Shown here: positions 26,700-36,480 of the stretch, piece after piece | How positions within the stretch are numbered: position 1 is the stretch's first letter | Layout of the letters: every line of letters begins with the position of its first letter | Source: Treponema pedis | GTDB taxonomy: Bacteria > Spirochaetota > Spirochaetia > Treponematales > Treponemataceae | Assembly: GCF_017161325.1 (NCBI RefSeq) | Contig: NZ_CP045670.1 | Span: 2,721,367 to 2,785,366 of the forward strand | Direction: 5' to 3' | Length of the DNA stretch: 64,000 nt | Translations under genes and position numbers: made by a program | The notes under the pieces: generated by a model | Seen by the model: the letters and a program-made list of their open reading frames with translations, nothing else | The model's database searches: none | Told to the model about the DNA's origin: nothing

Positions 26700-27896
26700 A
26701 TGAAGAAGTTTGCAAGTTTGTTATTTTATTTTTTGTTTGCGCTGAGTTTGATGTCCGATGAAACCGTTACACATACAATGCTTAAACCGACAAAAAATAA
26801 AAAAGCTGAAAAAGCTTATTTACAGGCGACAGAGCACTATCAGTCCAAGAACTACGAAAAAGCCGAAGAAGAGTTAAAAGAAGCTCTTAAACTGGACCCG
26901 GATTTTATTGATGCGGCCAACATGTTGGGATTGGTATATTACCTGCAATTTAAAAAAGTTGAATCTATAAACACCTTTGAAAAAGCCATAAAGGACGCAA
27001 AGAGATTAAAGGTGTCGGACATTATGCTTCACCTTAATATTGCGCTGGCTTACGAATCCAACGGAATGATTGATAATGCAATTGATGCGTACAATTATGT
27101 TATTACAACCGATACAAACAACCCGGAAGGTTATTATGGATTAGCTGCATTATTGTATTCTACAGGACAGGAAATTCATGCACTGCGTTTTTTTAAAAAA
27201 GCTTTCGCTTTGTATATAGGGAACGAACCGACTTATGCGGCGCAGACTTTATGTTATATATGCAGCTCTTATTGCAGAATCGGTGATTATAACTATGCAA
27301 AAATTTGTTATAATGAAATTAAAAAGCATTCTTCAATTTTAAAAGAAATCGATTTTGAACAAAGAGATATGGAAGCTATTGAAAATTCCGCAAAAGCTGA
27401 AAAAGCCGCCATTAAAAAAGCCAAATTTAAATTTCAAAAGTACGGATTAAACGTTAATAAAGCTTCTTATTTAAAAGAGATTGACCCTCCTAAAAAATTC
27501 GGTATTCCGATTGAAAAAGCTTTTGAATTTAAAGACGGTTCCGGCATAATTTATTATGCCTTTGCAAAAGAAACTAAGGATTCGGGTTTTGACGCAGCTT
27601 ATGCCTTTATTCATCAAACCTCACAAAAGCTTGCAGGAAAAGAACCGAGTCTTGCCGATATACATTCTTCAAATATTATACAGGATACGGAACTGAAGAA
27701 ATATTTAAAAGCGGACGTCAACGTTTTAGATATATCGGTTTCTCCCGTTGCTTCTGATGTTAAAAATTATAAACATTTTGTAGCGAATACAATATACCGA
27801 AAAGGAGAGGGCATTATATTCCAAATTATACTGCTTAAAGATGATGATTTTAATTTGGATAACTTGGTAAACGCCTATACACTTTGCGGATTTTAA
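26700..27896 (+). CDS. Exported TPR-repeat protein
   Basis: This 398-residue protein has a signal peptide (first 18 residues, no clear lipobox) and several TPR units between about residues 36 and 200 (for example YEKAEEELKEALKLDPDFIDA and DNAIDAYNYVITTDTNNPEG). The C-terminal half is a separate unassigned domain. It probably serves as a periplasmic scaffold. A consensus promoter precedes it. The partner is unknown. Confidence 0.82.
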   Translation: MKKFASLLFYFLFALSLMSDETVTHTMLKPTKNKKAEKAYLQATEHYQSKNYEKAEEELKEALKLDPDFIDAANMLGLVYYLQFKKVESINTFEKAIKDAKRLKVSDIMLHLNIALAYESNGMIDNAIDAYNYVITTDTNNPEGYYGLAALLYSTGQEIHALRFFKKAFALYIGNEPTYAAQTLCYICSSYCRIGDYNYAKICYNEIKKHSSILKEIDFEQRDMEAIENSAKAEKAAIKKAKFKFQKYGLNVNKASYLKEIDPPKKFGIPIEKAFEFKDGSGIIYYAFAKETKDSGFDAAYAFIHQTSQKLAGKEPSLADIHSSNIIQDTELKKYLKADVNVLDISVSPVASDVKNYKHFVANTIYRKGEGIIFQIILLKDDDFNLDNLVNAYTLCGF

Positions 27897-28007
27897 TATC
27901 CGATTTAATATAAATTAATTTTTCAAGTAAAACAGGTATGAATTGCTCCGCTTTGTCCGGTGCGGCAACCGTTATTATTAAATTTGTTTTAAAGCCTTAG
28001 GCTGTAC

Positions 28008-28034
28008 GCCCTTGCCGGACAAGCCGACAAGGGC
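28008..28034. terminator. Hairpin between convergent TPR and BspA-like genes
   Basis: GCCCTTG (28008-28014) pairs with CAAGGGC (28028-28034), with a GCCGG/CCGAC interior. It sits between two convergent genes, where a shared terminator would be expected; no clear T tract is present. Confidence 0.4.
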
Positions 28035-28068
28035 TGGGCTGAGGAGGTCAATTTCGCTCAGTTTTAAA

Positions 28069-29609
28069 TCAGTCTATGGTTACAGGAGGGGCTCCTACTT
28101 TTATATTTCCATCCGGAAGACCTTTACCCTTTGCTTTAGTTTGAACTTCAGCTGTTTTTGCATACACTTCTGCATTTTGATTACACTCATTAAATGCATT
28201 TGCTCCTACAGTGGTAACACTTGAAGGCAAACTTACAAGTTTTAAGTCCTTGCATTTTTCAAAAGCGTTACTTCCAAGCTCTTTAAACCCTTCTGGAAAA
28301 TCTACCCTTTTTATACCGCTGGATTTAAAGACGCTAGAACCTGCTTTAACAAGTTTTGGAGATAAGATAAGTTTACTTAACTTATTGCAACCCTCAAAAC
28401 TACCGCTTCCGAATTCAATAACATTCTCATACATAATTACAGTTTTTAAATTTTCACATTTTTCAAATAATGAATCCGTAATCTTTGTAATACCTTTAGG
28501 AATTGTTACGGTTTCCAAACCGCTGCTTTTAAACACTCCGGTTCCCAACTCGGTAACCTTAGGCATATTTACAGTTTTAAGATTTTTACAACCTGAAAAT
28601 GCCGAACTGCCTATTTTAGTAACTTCAGGAATTGTAATGCTTTCTATTTCGGTATTGGCAAAAGCTCTGTCACCTATTTCGGTTACTTTTGGCAATTCAA
28701 TACTTGCCAGCTTTTTACAAGTTTTTTACAACCTGAAAAAGCGTTTTTACCTATAGTTTTGATTCCCTCTTCAATAACCACTTCGGTTAAATCCGTACAA
28801 TCTTTAAAAGCATTTTCTCCTATATTTTCAATATCCTTTCCGTAAATATTACGAGGTATTACCAGCTTTCCCTTGGGTTTTTCACCGTTATATTTCTTAA
28901 GAGTTTTAGTTGTGACATCTATATCAAATGCTTTATCCCATTTTGCATATAAGGTCATAGCTTCAGTTACAATATCGTTTTCAAAGTTCCAAGCAGTACC
29001 GCCGAAAGAAGGGTCTTTATACCAGCCTTTAAAAATATAAGTATCTTTTGTAGGGTCGGAATCGGGTTTTTGTATTTTTTGACCGTGCTGTATACTCTGT
29101 TGCGGATAAGAAGCGGGAGTGCCGCCTTTCGTATCAAAACTTACAGTGTAAGTCGTAATGCCAGAAGCTGGTGTAACAGTTCCGGAAGTTTCTTCCGAAT
29201 CGGTATAAGTAACCGAACCTACCTTTTGACCGACAGCTTTCAGTTTATAGTTATAAGACGTACCGTTAGTCAACCCGGTTTTACTTATTGAAAGTTGTGA
29301 GGCGGGAAGTTTTTCTTCGGCTCCTCCGTTCCAAACAAGACTATAACCGGAAGCATTAGGAATACCGCCCCATAAAAGGGTTACCTTACTATCTTCTGCG
29401 GTTGTATTAACTACCGGTTTGGAAAGCCTTTCCACGGGTGCTGCCGGAGGGGGCGTACTATCGTCAGATAAAGTTGCAGGGGGTGTAAGAGTATTTCCTT
29501 TATGGCGGCATGCGGTAACGGAGGTCAAAACGGATACCGCAAAACAGATTAGCAAATACTTGCTATTGATTGTTCTAATTTTGCATCGATTATTTTGTTC
29601 TTTATTCAT
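28069..29609 (-). pseudogene. BspA-like leucine-rich-repeat lipoprotein, split by an 11-bp duplication
   Basis: The gene encodes a surface lipoprotein of about 510 residues. It has a signal peptide with TSVTAC (Cys34), a fibronectin-III-like domain (about 60-145), an InlB-type repeat (VSFDTKGG...FKGWYKDPSFGG...LYAKW, about 150-230) and BspA-type LRR_5 repeats to the end (IGENAFKDCTDL, IGSSAFSGCKNL and others). BspA proteins bind fibronectin/fibrinogen and host cells. At 28710-28731 a tandem 11-bp duplication changes the frame; the first frame ends at 28683 and the LRR frame continues to 28069. Dropping one copy restores a regular repeat (GCKKLASIELPKV). Confidence 0.85.
28710..28731. repeat. 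11-bp tandem duplication inside the BspA-like gene
   Basis: GCTTTTTACAA (28710-28720) is followed directly by GTTTTTTACAA (28721-28731), one mismatch. Eleven is not a multiple of three, so the extra copy moves the frame. Confidence 0.9.
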
Positions 29610-29645
29610 AACAATTCTCCCTAAAAATAATAAACATATTCTTAG

Positions 29646-29674
29646 AGTATGACAGTTTTTCTCAATTTAGTCAA
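29646..29674 (-). promoter_or_regulatory. Probable promoter of the BspA-like gene
   Basis: On the minus strand TTGACT (29669-29674) and CATACT (29646-29651) are spaced 17 nt, about 36 nt before the start. The match is good at -35 and partial at -10. Confidence 0.45.
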
Positions 29675-29886
29675 TAGTTTTACCCTGTTTTTCTATAATT
29701 TTTCTCTATTTTCTCTATAATTTTTATAAAATTTATTATCTCCAGCACATATTAAGTCAAAATATTATAAAAATAGAGAAATAATATATAATTTTCAAAA
29801 TATCGAAGAAGATAACGGTCAATTTTCAGATAAAAATTTAGCGGGTTAAGTAAAATAAGGTTTTGTTCTATAATAAACCGGCTGGA
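29675..29886. other. AT-rich intergenic region
   Basis: The stretch is very AT-rich with repeated TTTTCTCTATAATTTTT-like words. No gene is seen. Confidence 0.4.
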
Positions 29887-30728
29887 TTAACAATCGATTC
29901 CCTCTCCCCAATACTCGCATAAGATTTTTTTTGCTTCGGGCTGCAGGGCGGGACTGACGCGCTGTAAGTGGTTCAGGTTCATTTTCATGTGGGAGCGGCA
30001 CAGGTCTTTTAGGCTTAAAAGGATTTTTTCGGCGTTGGGAACGGTAAGAGGGTGTTCTTCGAGATGGGAAAAGATTATCGTAAATACGGAAGCGGCGGAA
30101 CAGGCGCGCTCCCATTGGTCGAGGGAGGTTATTTCGCGGTTCGAGCTTATGCCGCGCCCGAGTCGGTAGGTGTATACGATTTCTTCTATGCCGTAATAGC
30201 GGGAGTCCGCCGCATGTAAAAGAATAAAAAAGTAAATAAGCAAGTCTTCCGCCATGGTACAAAAGGTGTGCGGAATGTCTTTAAAAGCGTTGCGTAAAAG
30301 CTCCGTGCGGAAAAGTTTTCCGCATAAAAAACTTGAATGCCCGCACCGGAAGCAAGGGCAGCCTTAATAAGCAGGGCAAGGGAATCGGGCGGCAGGCTGT
30401 CGTCGGAGTCGGCAAAAACCGTATACGTGCCGCTCGCATGTAAGCAGGCGGTACGGCGGGCTTCAAGGGTGCCGAGGTTTTTACGGTGCTCAAGTATGCG
30501 GACGGAACCGCACAAGGCGGCCAAGGCTTTTTTATAGGGCTTTATGATTTTAGGGAGCAAAGTCCCGTCAGGGCTCCCGTCGTTTACAATGAGCAGCTCA
30601 AAGGGAACGGCTACTCCGCCCGCTTTTCCGTCCGTAAATAGGCTTTGCCCTGCAAGGGAATCGAGCAGTTCCGGTAAAACGCTTTCCGTGCCGTAAACGG
30701 GAACGGAAAGCGTAATAAGTGGTGCCAA
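29887..30728 (-). pseudogene. Family 2 glycosyltransferase, frameshifted and probably internally deleted
   Basis: The first part (TTG start at 30728) reads as a GT-A fold enzyme: LSVPVYGTESVLPELLDSL, LIVNDGSPDGT, and the metal site TVFADSDDSL. Near 30326-30340 the frame changes; the downstream frame begins LCGKLFRTELLRNAF and continues CTMAEDLLIYFFILL to the stop at 29887. Family members I recall have several tens of residues between these parts, so a deletion is likely as well as an indel. The gene is visibly richer in G+C than its neighbours, suggesting a different origin. The acceptor sugar is unknown. Confidence 0.75.
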
Positions 30729-30734
30729 GAATAA

Positions 30735-33117
30735 TTACCATTCAAATGTGTCAGTCATTATTTTAGAAAATTCTATCTCAGCGTTGACGGACTGAATGTT
30801 AAACGTATCAAGATTAAAAATAACCACATTATTTTTTTGAACCATATTAGCACTGGTATTATCTTTAGCATAGTACCCGTCCGAAGCGATAATAAGCTTT
30901 TTCGGTTTAAGGGCAATAAAGCGGTACGGAGAAAATGCACCTGAAACCGTAGCAGCATTTATATCATCAACACCCGTAAGTGTAGTTTGATAAAGAGGAG
31001 CCGGACTTACGGAAAAATCGGAAGTCTTGCCTATAATAATCAGCTTGCCGGTAATAACCGACTTATCCGGGCGAAGCGTATCTCCACCTGATTTTAATAC
31101 AACTCCGATACGTTTTGTCGTTACCGCATATAAAAAGCCGTCTTTAATATGCAGCGCATTTAAGTTTTCACTTATATATTTGTTAGCGTCTTCAGCAGTA
31201 CTACCAACATAATAGTTCCAATGGGTTTCCGTTTCATTTACTACCGTTGCCTCACCGGCTGAGCTGCCGCTATGTTCATATTTTTTTACCGTAATTTTAT
31301 AGCTTTCACCATTATCGTTTTCATTGGTTACCTTTTGTTACCGCAACAAAAAGACCGTCTCTGTTTGCGGCAAGGGCGGTAACCTCTTCGTCGGGGTCAA
31401 AAGTAATAGGAGTAAAACCGCTATCATCACCGGCAGTGCTAAAAGCATCGTCCCATTTTAACCGTTTGATTTTATATTTACTATCTTTAAAAGCATAATA
31501 CAAATAGTTTTTTATATCTTCATTAGCACCGGATACGTCTACTGCAAAACACGTAGGAACAGAAGTTGTAGAAAGACCAGAAGGTGTTATAAGGTTAGTA
31601 TTATATTCCTCACCGTTTTCCTTCAGTTTAAATTGCGCAATAGTGTAGGCTGGACCGTTTTGTTTACCTACATACAAATTACCGTCCTGGTCAAAACAAA
31701 AAACATCGCCATAATCTTGTTGTGATATATTACTAACTATACTAAGGGCACCGCTATAATCGAATCCATGCACACCCTTTTCCCACAACAGAGCTTTTGT
31801 ATTAGGAGAGCGCCGTTCATCGTATTCGTTAAACCAAGTTACGACGGTTTCCGCAAAGATAAGGGCATTTGTATTAAAACCGAGGTAGGCAATGCGGTTT
31901 CGGTTTTTTATAATGCGCGCCTTTTCGTTAATATAGGCGGCGGCAAAGCCGTCGTCGGCTATGTAAAGACCGTCTTCGTCAAAACCTACAACCTTTACAG
32001 CCCCGTAAAAATAGTTTCCGTAACCGTAGTTGTTAAGTACGTCGTTTACAAAGTCGGGGGCATCATTAAACCCGATTTTTAAAGGAGGCTCTTCCAAATT
32101 ATTTATGTTATAGCGCAGCACTCCTCCTAAAGAATAGAGCCGTTTATTATCATTCTCTATTTTTTCATTAAAAGCGTTAAAAAGCACGTAAGCATAGTTC
32201 CCTCTTATAAAGATATCGGTTACCTTACCGTCAGGTAAATTCCCGATTTTAATATCATCTTTGATATCTCTGTTATTTGAACCGACGTAAATTTTAGGTT
32301 CACCGGGCATATCTTCCCATAAATACACTATCTGCCCGTTATCAATTGCGGCGACATTCTTAAAATGGCTCAGAGTAGTCGACGATAGTACAGAAAGAGA
32401 AGAATCTTCTATCACGTACACCTTTCCGCTCGTATCAACAAGATACGTTTCCCCCGCCGTAAAATCGCTCATAATAACCGAGGGGGTAACCGGCTGAGGC
32501 GGAATTGAAGTATCCTTTAACTCAAAGGCGTTTCCGTCTTCCTCTCCTTCCGCCGTATAACGCTGTAATTTCCAGTCTGTGGTGTCCTTATACGCAACGT
32601 ACATGCGTCCCCTGTTGTCGCGGGTAAAGACTTGTCTTTCTCCGTCGGAATACGGGGCGTTTACGGTTTTAGTCCCCAGTGTAAATGTAAGTTTATAACC
32701 GTTCCCGGTATCCTGTTGAGTAAATAAAAGCCCGTGTAAGTCCGCTATTTTTTTGTTTAATTTTATGGGCACGTTATTGGTACCTGAAATAACCGCATGA
32801 ACCGCCTCTCCCTGCCAAGAGCCTGAAGGCGTTATAAGATAAACGCGGATTTTTATTGTTATACCGGTCGGCACTTGAAACATAATGTTTTCTCCGGCAT
32901 TTTCAACCCTTTTGGTAAGAATAAGGTCTTCCGTTTCGGTGTTGTATACCTTTATTTCTACCGGAACCGTTCCGAATACGGGTAAACCGTCGCTTCCTAT
33001 AGCACGTCCGCTCTCTCCGAAGTTTAAAACAACCTCGCCGACGTTTTCATTTAAGCTCAATTTGCAAGCTGTAAATAAAACCGTTTGCACCAACAAAATA
33101 AAAAATATCTTTTTCAT
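30735..33117 (-). pseudogene. Large lipoprotein, single-base frameshift near its C-terminus
   Basis: The first frame (31321-33117) gives a 598-residue lipoprotein with lipobox VLFTAC (Cys18), a beta-rich N-terminal domain and then repeated beta-propeller-like segments (YVAYKDTTDWKLQRYTAEG, LYVGKQNG, GLFVAVTK). At about 31336, in an A4 run on the coding strand, one extra base stops it. Deleting the base joins a second frame, TNENDNGESYKITVKKYEHS through to IMTDTFEW at the stop 30735-30737, adding about 195 residues. The reconstructed product is about 793 residues. It is probably surface-exposed; the function is unknown. Confidence 0.8.
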
Positions 33118-33267
33118 AACGTTCTCCTTGTAAATAAAATAAGGCTTAAATTTCAGGCTAAATTTGAGTGAATCTTTATATCATTATATATCAAAAAAAG
33201 CAAAATAACAATGAAAATTAAAAAAAAATTTAAAAAAAAGAGGAAAAAGGCTCTCCCCCTTGTAAAT

Positions 33268-33430
33268 CCGGCATAAAAAGGTTAGAGTCCGAAGTTTTTT
33301 GGTGCTTCGAGTTTTTTACGGAAAACTCGAGACAGACTCTTCTAACGAACGTCCTGTCCGTGAAGGCGTAGGGGCTTAGATTGCGGCTCCTGTTTGCAAT
33401 CGCTTTGGGAACGGTGAAACTGATGAAGCG
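33268..33430. repeat. Second hairpin-repeat family, copy 1
   Basis: Hairpins CGAGTTTT/AAAACTCG (33308-33329) and GATTGC/GCAATC (33379-33401) are joined by spacers that recur at 55.3 kb (TAGGGGCTTAGATTGC, GCTTCGAGTTTT, GACAG). The frame of 94 codons over this stretch is not a gene. Confidence 0.8.
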
Positions 33431-33601
33431 GCCAATAGAAAACTTATAATAAAAACACCGAGAACCGACACGGATAAAAAGACGGAAACAGGATTTGTAA
33501 AACCGGCTGAACAAACGGTATGATTATATCGGCAATTTCTATAAAGAACTCTTCTTTTACAATCCTGAAAAATATGCTATAATAACGGCAGAGGGACGCT
33601 T

Positions 33602-35197
33602 ATGGATTTTAACCGAAAACTGCCTATCGGCGTACAAAGTTTTAAAGATTTACGCGAAAAAGAATTTCTTTATGTCGATAAAACCGCATTTATTCCTAAA
33701 CTCGCAAATTCAGGCAAGGTATATTTTTTAAGCCGCCCGCGCCGCTTCGGTAAAAGTCTTTTTCTTTCGACGTTAAAAGCATACTTTTTAGGGCAAAAAG
33801 AATTATTCAAACAGCTTGCAGTCGAGCAATATGAAAATGCAACAGATGAGCCGTGGCAGGAATATCCCGTTTTTTATTTTGATTTTAATGTCGGGGAGTT
33901 TAACTCAAAGGACGATTTAAAAGCGCGGCTTAATTTTGAGTTAAGCAGATATGAAGAAATCTACGGCGGCATATCGGACACACCGGCTTTACGGTTTCAA
34001 AAACTCCTTGAAAGAGCGTATGAAAAAACCGGAAAGCAGGTTGTTGTGCTTGTAGACGAATACGATAAACCGCTTTTACAAACAATGAATGTAAACGAAA
34101 CATTAAATGAAGAATACCGCGCAACACTCAAGGCATTTTACTCGGTGTTAAAAAGTGTAGACCAATATGTACGGTTCGCCTTTTTAACCGGTGTTACAAA
34201 ATTCAGTAAGGTAAGTATTTTCAGCGACTTAAATAATTTACGCGATATAAGTTTTGAAGAAGATTTCAGCTCCGTATGCGGACTTACACAAACGGAACTT
34301 GAAAAAATATTTGAACCTGAAATTAAGATATTACAGGAAAAAGCGGCTTGTTCTTATGATGAAATAGTGTTGCAGTTAAAACAAAAATATGACGGCTATC
34401 GGTTTCATCAAGCAGGTGAAAATGTGTATAATCCGTTTAGTGTAATAAATGCATTTGCAAAAAAAGAATTGGGAAATTATTGGTTTGAAACGGGCACACC
34501 GACTTTTTTGGTAAACTCTTTAAAAGATTGTTCCTATAATATTCCCGACTTGGACGGACATGTGGAAATGGATGCCGCCGGTTTATCCGATTACCGGGCG
34601 AACTCAGGTTCGGCAATTCCTATTTTATTTCAAGCGGGATATTTGACAATAAAAGATTATGATACCGATTATAAGATATACCGCTTGGGCTTTCCCAATG
34701 ACGAAGTGCGCTACGGTTTCTTATATAACCTTTTGCCCGCTTATTCAAATGTAAACTTTTCCGATACGGCGTTTAGCGTTGTTACATTTACTAAAGACTT
34801 ACGAGCCGGCAAGGTAAACGAATTTATGCAGCGGTTAAAATCGATAATGGCGAGCGTACCTTACGACACGGTAAAAAAAGAAAGTACGGAAAGCATTGCG
34901 TTAAGGGAACACAATTTTCAAATATGCGTATACTTAGTCTTTGCACTGATGGGGCAGTTTGTAAAAACGGAAACTCCGTCATCAACGGGAAGGAGCGACT
35001 GTACGGTAGAAACCGAAACGGCGGTGTATATTTTTGAATTCAAGTTAAAAGATTCCGCAGCTGCCGCCTTGCAGCAAATCAAGGAAAAAAACTATGCGGA
35101 ACGGTACAGGGCGGGAAACAAAAAAATCGTGTTAATCGGAGTAAGTTTTAATGCCGAAGAGAAAACCGTCGGTGAGTGGATAATTGAAGAAGCGTAA
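33602..35197 (+). CDS. AAA-ATPase-like/PD-(D/E)XK nuclease-domain protein, copy 1
   Basis: This 531-residue protein belongs to the AAA-ATPase_like plus PDDEXK_9 (DUF1703) family. It shows the start PIGVQSFKDLREKEFLYVDKT, the P-loop variant RPRRFGKS, Walker B VVLVDEYDKPLL and a C-terminal nuclease-like core DCTVETETAVYIFEFKLK, then KIVLIGVSF. Its role is unknown; such genes are multi-copy in treponemes and have been linked to mobile or selfish behaviour only by analogy. A second copy lies at 62589-64000 on the other strand. GAGGGA precedes the ATG. Confidence 0.88.
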   Translation: MDFNRKLPIGVQSFKDLREKEFLYVDKTAFIPKLANSGKVYFLSRPRRFGKSLFLSTLKAYFLGQKELFKQLAVEQYENATDEPWQEYPVFYFDFNVGEFNSKDDLKARLNFELSRYEEIYGGISDTPALRFQKLLERAYEKTGKQVVVLVDEYDKPLLQTMNVNETLNEEYRATLKAFYSVLKSVDQYVRFAFLTGVTKFSKVSIFSDLNNLRDISFEEDFSSVCGLTQTELEKIFEPEIKILQEKAACSYDEIVLQLKQKYDGYRFHQAGENVYNPFSVINAFAKKELGNYWFETGTPTFLVNSLKDCSYNIPDLDGHVEMDAAGLSDYRANSGSAIPILFQAGYLTIKDYDTDYKIYRLGFPNDEVRYGFLYNLLPAYSNVNFSDTAFSVVTFTKDLRAGKVNEFMQRLKSIMASVPYDTVKKESTESIALREHNFQICVYLVFALMGQFVKTETPSSTGRSDCTVETETAVYIFEFKLKDSAAAALQQIKEKNYAERYRAGNKKIVLIGVSFNAEEKTVGEWIIEEA

Positions 35198-35243
35198 ACC
35201 GACGGAATAAATCCGCAAGAGTAAGAAAAGGATACGGCTGACC

Positions 35244-35312
35244 GTGAAAATGCCGAAAGAAATTGATACGAGTATGTTCGCCCCGTGCGGAATGAATTGT
35301 AACGCTTGTTTC
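35244..35312 (+). pseudogene. DUF3795-type gene cut off by a hairpin array
   Basis: The frame starts GTG-AAA-ATG and reads MPKEIDTSMFAPCGMNCNAC, the cysteine-rich N-terminus of DUF3795 proteins. It then runs directly into the hairpin array, and the rest of the gene is missing. The gene's AACGCTT at the junction matches the linker that precedes module a elsewhere. Confidence 0.75.
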
Positions 35313-35602
35313 AGACAATGCAGATGGCATTGTCTGAAAACGCTGCCCGAGTTTGTAAAACAAACTCGCAATATTGTATGTGCGCTTTTCGCGCACGAAT
35401 GCAACAGTTTCCAAAGTTCAAACTTTGTTCAACTGTTGCATTTTAAGGAAGGTTTATTTTAAGCGGCTCAAATAGCGCCGCTTAAAAACACTGTCAAGTT
35501 TGCGAAGCAAACTTGCGGATTGTATGTGCTTTTTCAGGCTAACGCCTTACAAAAGCACAGGAATTCGACAGTCTCAAAATCTGAAGATTTTTTCAACTGT
35601 CG
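35303..35602 (-). repeat. Mosaic hairpin array, two units, reverse orientation
   Basis: Order on the plus strand is a (CAGACAATGC/GCATTGTCTG), b (CGAGTTTGT/ACAAACTCG), linker ATTGTATG, c (TGCGC/GCGCA), d (AATGCAACAGT/ACTGTTGCATT), then a (AAGCGGC/GCCGCTT), b (AAGTTTGC/GCAAACTT), linker ATTGTATG, c (GTGCTTTT/AAAAGCAC), d (AATTCGACAGT/ACTGTCGAATT) and TATAGGAACG. The stems of the two units differ entirely while linkers agree. Confidence 0.9.
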
Positions 35603-35664
35603 AATTTATAGGAACGGGCTTTACGCATAAAAGAAAATGACTATTCTTTTATCACCATCAGCAA

Positions 35665-36108
35665 TTACAACTGTGTCCTTATCCCAACAATGCGTATTGC
35701 TTCTTTTTTTTCAATATGATAGGCAATACCATTTCCTCCCGTTACCTTGACTGAAAATTGTATAGCCGGATAAGCATTTAATTTACTTCCGATGTTCTTA
35801 GCTTCAAAAGGAGCTATTCCGTGAACACTCTGAAAAGCACGATTAAATGATGTCGGTGATGAATAACCGTATTTAAGTGCAACATCTATCACTTTCTGTC
35901 CCGTTCGTTGTAGTTCAAATCCCGCTTGCGTCATTCTTCTACGACGAATATATTCGGACAAAGAAACTCCTGCTACATAAGAAAAAATTCTTTGAAAATA
36001 GTAGACGGAGCAGCACGCTGCGTGCGCCGCTTTTTCAAATGAAATTTCATCTTCCAAGTGTTCTTCAATATATGATAGCGCATTGTTTAATTTTTCTAAC
36101 CATTTCAT
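35665..36108 (-). pseudogene. AraC-family regulator lacking its effector domain
   Basis: This 147-residue frame contains a complete AraC DNA-binding domain (two helix-turn-helix parts, FEKAAHAACCSVYYFQRIFS and VIDVALKYGYSSPTSFNRAFQ) and the first strand of a GyrI-like effector domain (AYHIEKKEAIRIVGIRT), then stops. The full-length relative at 38964-39806 has 280 residues. Its truncated 3' end faces the hairpin array, so the missing half was probably lost when the array formed. A DNA-binding remnant could still act. Confidence 0.75.
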
Positions 36109-36237
36109 AATTTGACCTCTTATAAGAGATAGAATACACGTATTTAAAATTATATTCCTCGCTTTTTATGTTATCTTTTGTAAATAAGTTTAATTGAATA
36201 AAAAATTCATATCAATGCGTTTAACGAAAAAAAATAT

Positions 36238-36330
36238 CGGAATGGAAGCAGGGGGAGCCGGGCGGATAGGTACATAAAGCCGTACGGATAAGTATCGTTT
36301 TATGTACCGGTGTGCCGCCTTTCCAATCTC
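36238..36330. other. Imperfect long hairpin in the AraC-WYL intergenic region
   Basis: GGTACATAAA (36269-36278) pairs with TTTATGTACC (36299-36308), and flanking GC-rich segments pair partly. It could be a structured leader or old repeat. No gene is convincing between 36120 and 36480. Confidence 0.4.
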
Positions 36331-36480
36331 TAATGATGCACATTTTTTAATAACAATTATCCCGTCTAACGGCAGCTTGCAATTCAGTATTATTGAAAAC
36401 TCTTCTTGAAAATTATATAATAAAGGAAAACAAAACATAAGTTTTCGCAAAAGAATCGGAATTTTAGAATAGATTTACCT

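Noticed and set aside
33230-33514. Minus-strand 94-codon frame
   Set aside because: It covers the second hairpin family and lacks homology-like composition.
36190-36450. Minus-strand 86-codon frame
   Set aside because: It runs through an imperfect hairpin, has no ribosome-binding site and shows no recognisable motif.
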